A DNA stretch of 64,000 nt from Hyphococcus sp. GTDB lineage: Bacteria > Pseudomonadota > Alphaproteobacteria > Caulobacterales > Parvularculaceae. Position 1 is the first letter of the stretch. The number at the start of each line of letters is the position of its first letter. The notes below the pieces were generated by a model that saw only the letters and a program-made list of their open reading frames with translations, had not been told where the DNA came from and did no database searches. A program made the position numbers and the translations under genes. The stretch covers positions 124,001-188,000 of the forward strand of contig JAJFGA010000051.1 of assembly GCA_021776375.1 (NCBI GenBank). The letters are read 5' to 3'. This document shows, piece after piece, positions 9,259-17,458 of this stretch.

Positions 9259-10773
9259 CTACCTCGCCGCATTAGCCGCTGGCGTCCAGCGCAGCACCGG
9301 CTTCCTCGCCGCCGCCGTCTCGTCAAGCCGTCGGCGTGGCGCATATACGGGCGCCGCCTTGAACGTTTCAGCCTCGCCCGCCTTGGCGCGTTTGGCCAAC
9401 GACAAAAGCGCATCACAAAATAGGTCAAGCTCGCGTTTTGATTCTGATTCCGTCGGCTCAATCAGCATCGCCCCGTGCACAACCAGCGGGAAATACATCG
9501 TCATCGGATGGTAGCCTTCGTCAATCATGGCTTTGGCGAAATCGATAGTTTCAACGCCGGTGTCTTTTAAAAACCGGTCATCGAACAGCGCCTCGTGCAT
9601 GCAATAGCCGTCAAAGGCCGGCGTTATTTCCGCTTTGAGGCGCGCCAGCACATAATTGGCGTTGAGGACGGCGTCTTCTGCGGCTTGGGCGACGCCGTCT
9701 TTGCCGTGGCTCATCATATAGGCGAGCGCCCTGGTGAACATGCCCATCTGGCCATGAAACGCCGTCAGCCGACCAAAGCTATTGGCGCTTTCGGTCTCGA
9801 TCAAATGATATTCACCGTCCCGGTGCACCACATATGGCACTGGCGCAAAATCCGCCAGCGCCGCCGCCAACACTGTCGGCCCCGCCCCCGGACCGCCACC
9901 GCCATGAGGCGTCGAAAAGGTCTTATGCAGATTAATATGCATCGCATCTACGCCGAGATCGCCAGGCTTCACCTTGCCGGCAATGGCGTTGAAATTGGCG
10001 CCATCGCAGTAAAAATATCCGCCCGCATCATGGACCGCATCGGCGATGGCGCGGATATCGCGCTCAAACAATCCGCACGTATTGGGGTTGGTGACCATGA
10101 TCGCGGCGACATCTTCGCCTAGCTTTTCTTTCAGTGCCGCAAGGTCAACCCGGCCGGTTGCGTCGCCGGGGATTTCTTCGACCGTGAACCCGCATTGGAC
10201 GGCAGTCGCCGGGTTGGTGCCATGGGCAGATTCCGGCGCCAGCACGCGGGTGCGCTTGTCGCCTTCGCCGCGCGCAACAATCGCCGCCTTGATCGCCATC
10301 ATACCGCATAGCTCGCCATGGGCGCCGGCTTTTGGAGACATCGCAACAGCAGGCATGCCGGTCAGCTCTTGCAGCCAATGGGCGAGCGTGTCGATCAGCT
10401 CCAGCGCTCCTTGTGCGCAAGCTTGCGGCGCCAGCGGGTGCAGGTCAGCAAAACCCGGCAGCCGCGCGATTTTCTCGTTGAGGCGAGGATTGTGTTTCAT
10501 GGTGCATGAGCCGAGCGGGAACGGGCCCATATCTATGGCGTAGTTCTTTTGGCTGAGGCGCACAAAATGGCGCATGGTCTCCGGCTCGGACAGACCCGGC
10601 AGTCCAATCTCGCTATCACGCCCGAGGCCGCCGAGACGGTTCGGACGATCCTCAGCTGGCGGAAAATCCACGCCGGTGCGGTCAAACCCGCCAATCTCGA
10701 AAGACAGCGCCTCTTCGATTTGCAGGGCTTTGTTGCCGGTGAAGGTCGACTGGTCTTGGTTGTTCATGGTCAT
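9259..10773 (-). CDS. gcvPB: glycine dehydrogenase (decarboxylating) subunit 2
   Basis: A 504-residue C-terminal half of the split P-protein. With GcvPA it decarboxylates glycine and passes the aminomethyl group to lipoylated GcvH. The PLP-binding lysine is Lys284 in INLHKTFSTPHGGGG. ATG at 10773 is chosen because it overlaps the preceding stop as ATGA. A longer in-frame extension exists but would run inside the upstream gene. This is the last gene of the gcv operon, separated from gcvPA by an unrelated gene. Confidence 0.94.
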   Translation of the reverse strand: MTMNNQDQSTFTGNKALQIEEALSFEIGGFDRTGVDFPPAEDRPNRLGGLGRDSEIGLPGLSEPETMRHFVRLSQKNYAIDMGPFPLGSCTMKHNPRLNEKIARLPGFADLHPLAPQACAQGALELIDTLAHWLQELTGMPAVAMSPKAGAHGELCGMMAIKAAIVARGEGDKRTRVLAPESAHGTNPATAVQCGFTVEEIPGDATGRVDLAALKEKLGEDVAAIMVTNPNTCGLFERDIRAIADAVHDAGGYFYCDGANFNAIAGKVKPGDLGVDAMHINLHKTFSTPHGGGGPGAGPTVLAAALADFAPVPYVVHRDGEYHLIETESANSFGRLTAFHGQMGMFTRALAYMMSHGKDGVAQAAEDAVLNANYVLARLKAEITPAFDGYCMHEALFDDRFLKDTGVETIDFAKAMIDEGYHPMTMYFPLVVHGAMLIEPTESESKRELDLFCDALLSLAKRAKAGEAETFKAAPVYAPRRRLDETAAARKPVLRWTPAANAAR

Positions 10774-11294
10774 TTCACTGAGTCCCGAGTCCGGCGGTTG
10801 TATTCGTCGATGTCGTCTTGTGTCGTGCACTTTCCAATCTCATCACCATCGACACGAATGGAGTCGTCTTCTATGACTACTAATCGCCAGCTATTACGGT
10901 CGAACATCCCCCCACGCTCAATACAGTTTTCGCGTGCTTCTTTATCATTGACCTGAAGCGGGCCGGTTGCTTCAAGCCAAAGCGAACCTGCCAAGTTGTC
11001 AGCATTCCCCCTTTCGCACCATGCTTCAAGGAATGGGGCGCCGGAAAATTGGCGAAACGCCTCGATAACTTCGGCGGAGAGTTTGACTGAAGGCTGCATT
11101 GGGTCGCGCTCAAATTCGATTGAGATTTCATCTTGTGAGATGCTGAACTTAAAAGAATAGACTTTCTCGCCGCAGCTTACCTTTAACGAACGATCAGTCT
11201 GGTCCGGTGCGCCAGCCATAGTAGAGCTAAGCGTGATAGTAGGAACTTCCGGTGTTGACAGCATAGCCAGCGCAATGGCGAGGGGTAAAAGCAT
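10770..11294 (-). CDS. orphan exported protein inside the gcv operon
   Basis: A 174-residue protein I cannot assign. It begins with a hydrophobic signal-peptide-like segment ([13 protein letters not shown]). The mature part is acidic and contains four cysteines (about 41, 93, 123, 155) that could form two disulfides after export. It starts at a TAATG overlap with the gcvPA stop and ends in an ATGA overlap with gcvPB, so it must be co-transcribed and translationally coupled. Two 60-base lines I counted here are about 52% GC, against 58-60% in neighbouring gcvPA. It has no known role in glycine cleavage, and acquisition into the operon is inferred. Confidence 0.8.
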   Translation of the reverse strand: MLLPLAIALAMLSTPEVPTITLSSTMAGAPDQTDRSLKVSCGEKVYSFKFSISQDEISIEFERDPMQPSVKLSAEVIEAFRQFSGAPFLEAWCERGNADNLAGSLWLEATGPLQVNDKEARENCIERGGMFDRNSWRLVVIEDDSIRVDGDEIGKCTTQDDIDEYNRRTRDSVK

Positions 11295-12634
11295 TAGAGA
11301 GACTCCGCAAGGGCTGAACTAAATGCTTTAATATCCGCATCCGTAGTACACTCACTCGCAGCGACGATCAGCAGATTCTCCGCTCCCGGATCACCGGGCC
11401 ACAGCCGCCCACCGGGAACGCCGGCGAGAACACCTTGTTCCGCAAGCACGTCAACCACATCCGACGCGTTCTTTGACAGCCGCAATGTAAATTCATTGAA
11501 ATAGGATTTGTTGATCACCTCAACGCCGTTGATCGCGCTCAAGGCATCCGCGGTTTTGCACGCAGCTTCATGGTTTAACGCCGCCAGTTTGCGCAAGCCG
11601 GTCTGACCTAGCAGCGTCATATGGATGGTAAAAGCCAGAACACAAAGACCGGAATTGGTGCAGATATTTGAGGTTGCCTTGTCGCGGCGGATATGTTGCT
11701 CGCGCGTTGAAAGCGTCAGCACAAATCCGCGCTTGCCATCAGCGTCTGTCGTCTCACCGCACAGCCGGCCTGGCATCTGGCGGAGGTATTTCTGGCGCGT
11801 TGCGAAAAGGCCCACATAGGGCCCGCCAAAGCCAAGCCCGTTGCCGAGCGACTGGCCCTCGCCAACAAAAATATCGGCGCCCATCTCGCCCGGGCTTTTG
11901 AGCGCGCCGAGCGAGACTGCCTCTGTCACCACGGCGATTAACAAGGCGCCTTTGGCATGCGCGGCCTCGGCAATCGGCGCAAGATCACGGATGTTGCCGA
12001 AAACGTCCGGCGTCTGAACGATTACGCAGGCGGTTTCGTCGTCGATCATCGCCGCCAGGTCTTCACTGGCGCTGACATCGACCGGCGCCGCAACGACCTC
12101 GTCTTTAAGCAGTTCCAGATTGGTGCGCGTGACGGCGCCATATTGCGGATGCAACCCGCCGGAAAGCACCGCCTTTTTGCGCTTGGTGATGCGGCGCGCC
12201 ATCAGCGCCGCTTCCGCGCAACCGGTCGAGCCGTCATACATCGACGCATTAGCGACTTCCATGCCGGAGAGCGCCGCAACTTGGGTCTGGAACTCAAACA
12301 AATATTGCAGCGTTCCTTGCGCGATTTCCGGCTGGTAGGGCGTATAGGCGGTCAAAAACTCCGAGCGCTGAATAATATGGTCAACGGTCGCCGGAATATG
12401 ATGCTTATAGGCGCCGCCGCCGATAAAAAATGGACCGTCGCTGGCCGCGCGGTTCTTCGCCGCCATCGCGCCCAACGCACGCTCAACATCCAGCTCGCCC
12501 GCATGGGGGGGAAGATCGAAGCCGACGTTTAAAACATCGCCCGGCACATCGCAGAACAGGTCGTCAATTTTCGCGGCGCCGATAATTTTAAGCATCGCAC
12601 TGCGGTCGGCGTCATTGAGGGGAAGGTAGCGCAT
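11294..12634 (-). CDS. gcvPA: glycine dehydrogenase (decarboxylating) subunit 1
   Basis: A 446-residue N-terminal half of the split P-protein. It opens with the typical [14 protein letters not shown] and contains the [37 protein letters not shown] and [14 protein letters not shown] motifs of GcvPA. It lacks the PLP lysine, which is in GcvPB. It starts three bases after gcvH and ends in a one-base overlap with the inserted orphan gene. The split form is common in alphaproteobacteria. Confidence 0.95.
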   Translation of the reverse strand: MRYLPLNDADRSAMLKIIGAAKIDDLFCDVPGDVLNVGFDLPPHAGELDVERALGAMAAKNRAASDGPFFIGGGAYKHHIPATVDHIIQRSEFLTAYTPYQPEIAQGTLQYLFEFQTQVAALSGMEVANASMYDGSTGCAEAALMARRITKRKKAVLSGGLHPQYGAVTRTNLELLKDEVVAAPVDVSASEDLAAMIDDETACVIVQTPDVFGNIRDLAPIAEAAHAKGALLIAVVTEAVSLGALKSPGEMGADIFVGEGQSLGNGLGFGGPYVGLFATRQKYLRQMPGRLCGETTDADGKRGFVLTLSTREQHIRRDKATSNICTNSGLCVLAFTIHMTLLGQTGLRKLAALNHEAACKTADALSAINGVEVINKSYFNEFTLRLSKNASDVVDVLAEQGVLAGVPGGRLWPGDPGAENLLIVAASECTTDADIKAFSSALAESL

Positions 12635-12637
12635 CGC

Positions 12638-13009
12638 CTAGCTGTTCTCCGCAAAGTCTTTATACGCCGCCTCGTCCATCAGCGCATCAATCTCGCTCGC
12701 ATTGCTCGGCTTGATTTTAACGAACCAGGCCGCGCCCATAGCGTCTTCGTTGATCTTGCCCGGCTCATCAACAACCGCTGAATTCACTTCCATTATCTCG
12801 CCGGAGATCGGCGCGTAAACATCAGAGGCAGCCTTTACCGATTCAACCACCGCCATGTCGTCACCCTTGGCAAAGGTCTTCCCAGTTTCCGGCAATTCGA
12901 CGAACACAACATCGCCGAGCTGCTCGGCGGCGTGGGCGCTGATGCCGATAACATAAAGGTCTCCATCAGCACGGACCCATTCGTGGTCTTTGGTGTACAT
13001 AACAGTCAT
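12638..13009 (-). CDS. gcvH: glycine cleavage system H protein
   Basis: A 123-residue lipoyl carrier that shuttles the aminomethyl intermediate between the P, T and L proteins. The lipoylated lysine is Lys59 in the motif [12 protein letters not shown]. The start is preceded by GGGAGA at good spacing. It lies between gcvT and gcvPA with tight junctions. Length and motif order are normal. Confidence 0.96.
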   Translation of the reverse strand: MTVMYTKDHEWVRADGDLYVIGISAHAAEQLGDVVFVELPETGKTFAKGDDMAVVESVKAASDVYAPISGEIMEVNSAVVDEPGKINEDAMGAAWFVKIKPSNASEIDALMDEAAYKDFAENS

Positions 13010-13020
13010 TTTAAGTCTCC

Positions 13021-14139
13021 CTATCCTCGAAAATATCGGTGCGGCGCGAACGGCATGTCGGCGATACGAGCGGGCAACGCCTTGCCCCGGACAATCAACT
13101 GAATGTCGGTTCCAGTCGCGGCGTGCTCAGTGCTGACATATCCCATCGCCACCGGACCGCCGACACTGGGACCAAACCCGCCGGAGGTGACAGCGCCAAT
13201 GGTGACCCCATCCGTAGATTGAATTTCCGCACCTTCCCGCGCCGGCGCCCGGCCGGAGGGGAGGATGCCGACGCGTAATCGCGACGGTCCCTCGGCGATT
13301 TCTTTCACAATGCGGTCCGCCCCCGGAAATCCGCCCTCCTCGCGGCGGCGTTTGCCGGTGGCGAAGCGAATATTGCCTTCAATCGGCGACGTTTCGTCGG
13401 TGATGTCATGGCCATAAAGACACAAGCCAGCCTCCAACCGCAACGAATCGCGCGCGCCCAAACCTATAGGCTCAACATCTGCATCATTGAGCAGAAGCCG
13501 AGCAACTTTTTCCGTATCGTCAGCGGCGATAGAAATTTCATAGCCGTCTTCACCGGTATATCCCGACCGGCTGATTGTCGCCGCGACATCGTCGATCTTG
13601 GTTTGGGCAACCGACATAAATTTCAGCGCCTCTACGCCTGACGCATGCTTTGCCAGCACCGCCGCAGCGCCGGGGCCCTGCAACGCGATCAGTCCGCGAT
13701 CATCATAGCGCTCCAGCCGAGCGCTGCTCGGCAGGCGCTCTTTAATCCAGGCATAGTCTTTTTCCTTGCAGGCCCCGTTGACGACAATGCTCAGCATACC
13801 ATCCGTACCCGAACGACTGACCATAAGGTCGTCGATGATACCGCCATCATCATTTAGAAGAACCGTATAGCGCTGTCGCCAGGCCCCCAGCTTTTGCATC
13901 TCACCGGGAACCAGCGTCTCCAGCGCTTTTGCAGCGGCTTCGTGCGTCTCGGCGATAATTGCCGCCTGACCCATATGCGAGACATCAAACAGCCCGGCTT
14001 TCTCGCGGGTGTGGAGATGTTCTTTCATCACACCGAGAGGATATTGCACCGGCATATCGTAGCCGGCGAATTCAACCATCTTCGCACCAAGCGAGATGTG
14101 AAGTTCATGAAGCGGGGTGGTTTTAAGTGTTTGCGGCAT
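13021..14139 (-). CDS. gcvT: aminomethyltransferase (glycine cleavage T protein)
   Basis: A 372-residue folate-dependent enzyme that releases ammonia from the H-protein intermediate and makes methylene-THF. The N-terminal stretch with [12 protein letters not shown] and [18 protein letters not shown] is diagnostic, and [13 protein letters not shown] and [13 protein letters not shown] follow. It is the first gene of the operon and lies directly behind the tandem glycine riboswitch, so its expression should respond to glycine. Confidence 0.96.
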   Translation of the reverse strand: MPQTLKTTPLHELHISLGAKMVEFAGYDMPVQYPLGVMKEHLHTREKAGLFDVSHMGQAAIIAETHEAAAKALETLVPGEMQKLGAWRQRYTVLLNDDGGIIDDLMVSRSGTDGMLSIVVNGACKEKDYAWIKERLPSSARLERYDDRGLIALQGPGAAAVLAKHASGVEALKFMSVAQTKIDDVAATISRSGYTGEDGYEISIAADDTEKVARLLLNDADVEPIGLGARDSLRLEAGLCLYGHDITDETSPIEGNIRFATGKRRREEGGFPGADRIVKEIAEGPSRLRVGILPSGRAPAREGAEIQSTDGVTIGAVTSGGFGPSVGGPVAMGYVSTEHAATGTDIQLIVRGKALPARIADMPFAPHRYFRG

Positions 14140-14181
14140 CTGACATTCCCAAGATCGCCGGCGTCATAATCGACGCGGCAA

Positions 14182-14375
14182 CCCCGGCTGTCACGGGCAC
14201 CTGAGAGATTTCGCGGGCCGGCAAAAACGTTGCGCCGCTTACTCCGTCGGTGGGGCGGCTAATCTGCGCCGTCCTCTTTCCAGCCTTCCTTGGCCGATGC
14301 GGTCCTTTTGCCTGAGAGTTTCCGGGGCGGTTGCTCCTTCGGCGCTGGCCAGAAACGGCCAGTCTCTCCCGCATG
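14182..14375 (-). promoter_or_regulatory. tandem glycine riboswitch
   Basis: On the minus strand, the leader of gcvT carries two consecutive glycine aptamers. Aptamer 1 runs from GCGGGAGAGAC (near 14372) through CCGAAGGAGCAA to AAACTCTCAGGCAAAAGGACCGC (near 14298). Aptamer 2 follows, with GACGGAGTAAGC and ATCTCTCAGG and ending at about 14182. These are the conserved core elements of the class. Glycine binding is known to switch on gcv operons. The expression platform must lie in the roughly 40 bases before the gcvT ATG. Confidence 0.95.
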
Positions 14376-14414
14376 GGCGCGCCGCCACGAACTCAACCCA
14401 CGGCGACGCGCGCG

Positions 14415-14442
14415 AGCATAAGCGCCAGCTATTGGGAGTCAA
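14415..14442 (-). promoter_or_regulatory. sigma-70-type promoter of the gcv operon
   Basis: On the minus strand, TTGACT (14442-14437) and TATGCT (14420-14415) are spaced by 16 bases. They end about 40 bases before the first riboswitch aptamer, a textbook position for the gcvTHP leader transcript. Confidence 0.65.
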
Positions 14443-14480
14443 TGATTCTGCGAGGATAACGCCGGCGCCAGTTCGGGCGA

Positions 14481-14939
14481 TCAGGCCGCTTCCGCGCAGG
14501 AGACGCATGTGCCTTTGATCTCCAGCCGGGCTGTGTGCATATCAAACTCAGCCGCACGCACCGCTGGGGTGATGTTGGCCTCAACGGCAATCATTTCCAG
14601 CTCGGTCACGGTCGAGCATGCCTCGCATACGAGGAATGTCTGCACCGCATGCGGCCCTTCATGGTTGCACAAGACAAAGGCGTTAAGCCCGTCGAGCTTA
14701 TGGATGTGGCCCTTGGATTCGAGACCCTCAAGCGCGCGATAGACCGTCATCGGCGCGCGTACGCCTTGTTCCTTCAGGCCGTCGAGAATTTCATAAGCCT
14801 TTAGGGGCTCAGTGGTTGCAGCCAGCGCATTCCAGACCAGCTTTTCGTTTTTTGCTAACCCAACCGGCCGATCACGTATTATCGCGCCGCCGCCGTTTGG
14901 CGCACCCATCCCATTTGTCCCGTCATTTTCCCGCGTCAT
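14481..14939 (-). CDS. zur: Fur-family transcriptional regulator, Zur-like
   Basis: A 152-residue repressor of the Fur superfamily. The winged-helix domain has the recognition helix motif RAPMTVYRALEGLESKG (about 61-77). The dimerisation domain shows Cys91, His93 and His97 plus two CxxC pairs (Cys105/Cys108 and Cys145/Cys148), the structural zinc pattern of Zur. It should repress zinc-uptake genes when zinc is plentiful. A Zur-like half-site lies just upstream of its start, suggesting autoregulation. It is probably transcribed separately from the gcv operon. Confidence 0.85.
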   Translation of the reverse strand: MTRENDGTNGMGAPNGGGAIIRDRPVGLAKNEKLVWNALAATTEPLKAYEILDGLKEQGVRAPMTVYRALEGLESKGHIHKLDGLNAFVLCNHEGPHAVQTFLVCEACSTVTELEMIAVEANITPAVRAAEFDMHTARLEIKGTCVSCAEAA

Positions 14940-14961
14940 GGCTTACTCCGTTGCGTCCGGA

Positions 14962-14985
14962 GAAATGTTATATCTTTGTTATATC
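14962..14985. promoter_or_regulatory. candidate Zur operator upstream of zur
   Basis: GAAATGTTATA at 14962-14972 matches one half of the enterobacterial-type Zur box. It overlaps a direct repeat of GTTATATC at 14967-14974 and 14978-14985, with start points 11 bases apart. It lies 23-46 bases upstream of the zur start codon, a position suited to autorepression. The opposite half-site is degenerate. Confidence 0.45.
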
Positions 14986-15082
14986 AAAAAGAAAACCCAT
15001 GGCGGGAAAAATCAACGCCAAAACAACCCCAAATCGCAAATTTACTGGCTTTGGCGACCCGGCGCCCGGCGGCTCGGGATGG

Positions 15083-16246
15083 CTACGGCCAGCCAACGCG
15101 GTCGAAAATCTGCACTGCGGAGTGCTGATTGGCGCCAAGCGTGGCTACCGGCAAATCATCAGCCCGGAATGCGCCCAACGCAGCCACCGGACCGGACGGC
15201 GCCACCGAAGCGACCACCGGGTATTCATTATTACCGATGGCAAAAGCTTCCTGGCTTTCATCACGTAGGAGAAACTCCAGCAACCTCTCAGCGTTGGCGG
15301 CGTTTGGCGCATGCGTCAAAATCCCGGCGCCGGAAATATTGATGTGCGTACCGCGCCCTTCTTGATTGGGAAACAACACGCCGAGCTTATCACCGATCGC
15401 AGCTTTGTCCGCATCATCCGATCCGACAAAGCGGGCGACATAATAGCTGTTTACAATACCAATACGACACAGCCTCGCCGCAACCGCCTCGATTTGCGAA
15501 GTATCGTTGCCTTGCGGCTTGCGGGCGAAATTCGCAACCACGCCGCGCGCCCAGGCTTCCGCCACCGCCTCGCCTTCATGGGCGATGATCGAGGCAAGCA
15601 AGGACTGATTATAAATATTGGAAGAAGACCGCACACAGATTGTTTCAACATTATCTGAATTTGCAAGATCGTCATAATTGCGAAAGCCTTCCGGCAGACC
15701 CATTTCCTTGTTGTAGATAATAATCCGCGCGCGCTTGGACAGCCCGTACCATTTTCCCTCTGGATGACGGAATTGCGCCGGGACACGGGCCTTCAAAGCC
15801 TCATTGTTATTGCTGCGAAAAATCTCGCGTTGCTCGGCGCGCCATAAAATGCCGGCGTCAGCGGTGATAAATAGATCCGCCGGGGAGGCGTCGCCCTCAC
15901 GCACTACACGCTCAATTAGCGCATCACCGCCCGCCTCAATCACATTGACCTTAATTCCGGTTTTTTCCGTAAACGTATTAAAGAGGGTGATGTCGGATTC
16001 GTAATGCCGCCCAGAATAGACATTTACCTCACTCGCCTCCTGGCTTGGCGCATTATCTGCGCCAGCGTCAGTTTCGGGCTGGACCTCTCCGCATGCCGCC
16101 GCTGTCAGCGCCATCGCACCGGTCAGCGTGGTGCGCCAAAGTACTGCGGTGTTTAACGCCGGTAGTGCGATCGGCCGTTGATAGGGCGTCAGTAGTCGGA
16201 TCAAGGATTTGAAGGTTTGGGCTGCGGAAGAGGTCAGATGGGTCAT
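15083..16246 (-). CDS. fbpA: Fe(III) ABC transporter substrate-binding lipoprotein
   Basis: A 387-residue periplasmic iron-binding protein of the FbpA/FutA family. Visible motifs are VNVYSGRHYESD at the start of the mature domain, DLFITADAG, and the paired iron-ligand tyrosines in NSYYVAR. The N-terminus is unusually long, with a candidate lipobox cysteine at Cys52 (ALTAAAC). ATG at the methionine at residue 45 would leave too short a signal peptide, so the long start is kept. It lies downstream of the cognate ATPase gene, and a candidate Fur site sits in the 75-base gap. Confidence 0.88.
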   Translation of the reverse strand: MTHLTSSAAQTFKSLIRLLTPYQRPIALPALNTAVLWRTTLTGAMALTAAACGEVQPETDAGADNAPSQEASEVNVYSGRHYESDITLFNTFTEKTGIKVNVIEAGGDALIERVVREGDASPADLFITADAGILWRAEQREIFRSNNNEALKARVPAQFRHPEGKWYGLSKRARIIIYNKEMGLPEGFRNYDDLANSDNVETICVRSSSNIYNQSLLASIIAHEGEAVAEAWARGVVANFARKPQGNDTSQIEAVAARLCRIGIVNSYYVARFVGSDDADKAAIGDKLGVLFPNQEGRGTHINISGAGILTHAPNAANAERLLEFLLRDESQEAFAIGNNEYPVVASVAPSGPVAALGAFRADDLPVATLGANQHSAVQIFDRVGWP

Positions 16247-16270
16247 GGAGTTTGCTTCGGTTGCTGATTG

Positions 16271-16291
16271 TTGCGACTAATTCTTAATAGC
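16271..16291. promoter_or_regulatory. candidate Fur box upstream of fbpA
   Basis: TTGCGACTAATTCTTAATAGC (read on the plus strand) resembles the alphaproteobacterial Fur-type site with TGCGA and TTAATAG arms around a central AATT. It lies 25-45 bases before the fbpA start, where a bound repressor would block a promoter. Motif resemblance only. Confidence 0.45.
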
Positions 16292-16321
16292 AGATTATGA
16301 CAAAAGCTCAATAGGCCTAAT

Positions 16322-17356
16322 CTACTGATTTTGATAAATAAAAATCCCTGACTGCGCGAAAGTGAGATTGACACGGGCGCCAATGCGCGGCTTTTGCGCC
16401 ATGGCGACGCGGATGGTCCCGGCGCCCGCCAGATCCGCTGTCAGATCAGCGGCGAGATCGCCAACCCAGCCCGGACCGACAAAGCGGGCGTCGATAATCT
16501 TGCAGCCCCCCTCCGGATCGCGCTCGGTCGATATCGCGCCTTCTCGCAAAACCGCAAGCCCCGGACCGTCAGCCAGACCCTTGGCGTCGAGATCGCCAAA
16601 TGCGGTGATCAATTTTCCCCGCTCAATAGAGCCGTAAAGCGTCTGGCTACCGGGGAATACCATCGCCCCTTCCGGCGTTTGCGGCGCCTCAAACAACGCC
16701 TCCGGGGTTTGCGTTTCGACGATGCGGCCTGCGCGCATCAGCGCAATCCGGTCACCGAGCGCCAGCGCTTCTTCGGGGTCATGGGTGACCAGCACCACTG
16801 CCACGCTTTGTTCTTTCAGTATACGGCGCAAATCCTCGCGCAGGCGGCGGCGCAGGGCCGCATCGACGCTGGCGAAAGGCTCATCGAGCAGCAACGCCTT
16901 CGGGCCGCGGATGAGGGCGCGCGCCAGCGCGGTTCTTTGCTGTTGGCCGCCGGAAAGCTCATGGGGATAGCGCTTGGCGAGACCGTCAAGCCGCATTGTT
17001 TTAATCTGCGCTGCAATCCGCGCCTTTGCGTAGGCAACCTCAGCGCCCAGGCCAAAGGCGATATTTTTTTCAACCGTCATATGCGGAAACAAAACCAAGT
17101 CCTGAAACACAAACCCGATTGGCCGCCGCTCCGGCGGCGTCTCAATGCCTGGCGCAGCCAGCACTTTGCCGTTCAGTTCAACACTGCCGCTTTGCAGGCG
17201 TTCCAGCCCCGCGGCGATGCGCAAAAGTGTGGTTTTACCACACCCTGAGGGGCCGAAAAGACAGAGAATTTCACCCGGCGCAGTCTCAAACCCGGCGCCG
17301 CCGACCGCCGCAACGGCGCCATAGTGATGGCTGATATCGCGAAGGACGAGGCTCAT
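16322..17356 (-). CDS. fbpC: ferric iron ABC transporter ATP-binding protein
   Basis: A 344-residue ABC ATPase. Walker A GPSGCGKTT is at 35-43, followed by the Q-loop region FVFQDLVLFPHMTV, the signature LSGGQQQR, and Walker B LLLDEPFAS. A C-terminal TOBE-like regulatory domain covers about residues 240-344. It energises uptake through the divergent permease at 17459 using the FbpA homologue at 15083. Assignment to iron rests on the FbpA partner. Confidence 0.9.
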   Translation of the reverse strand: MSLVLRDISHHYGAVAAVGGAGFETAPGEILCLFGPSGCGKTTLLRIAAGLERLQSGSVELNGKVLAAPGIETPPERRPIGFVFQDLVLFPHMTVEKNIAFGLGAEVAYAKARIAAQIKTMRLDGLAKRYPHELSGGQQQRTALARALIRGPKALLLDEPFASVDAALRRRLREDLRRILKEQSVAVVLVTHDPEEALALGDRIALMRAGRIVETQTPEALFEAPQTPEGAMVFPGSQTLYGSIERGKLITAFGDLDAKGLADGPGLAVLREGAISTERDPEGGCKIIDARFVGPGWVGDLAADLTADLAGAGTIRVAMAQKPRIGARVNLTFAQSGIFIYQNQ

Positions 17357-17458
17357 AAGACTGCGCGCAATTGACTCATTTTGATCGGACCGGCTTTGGA
17401 AATGGCGCAGTTTCGCATAGATGTCTCGCTTCGATGATGTATGAGGCGAAGGAACGCC

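Noticed and set aside
15000-15082. A terminator for fbpA near 14990-15010.
   Set aside because: Only a 3-bp stem can form around CCCGCCATGGG; too weak.
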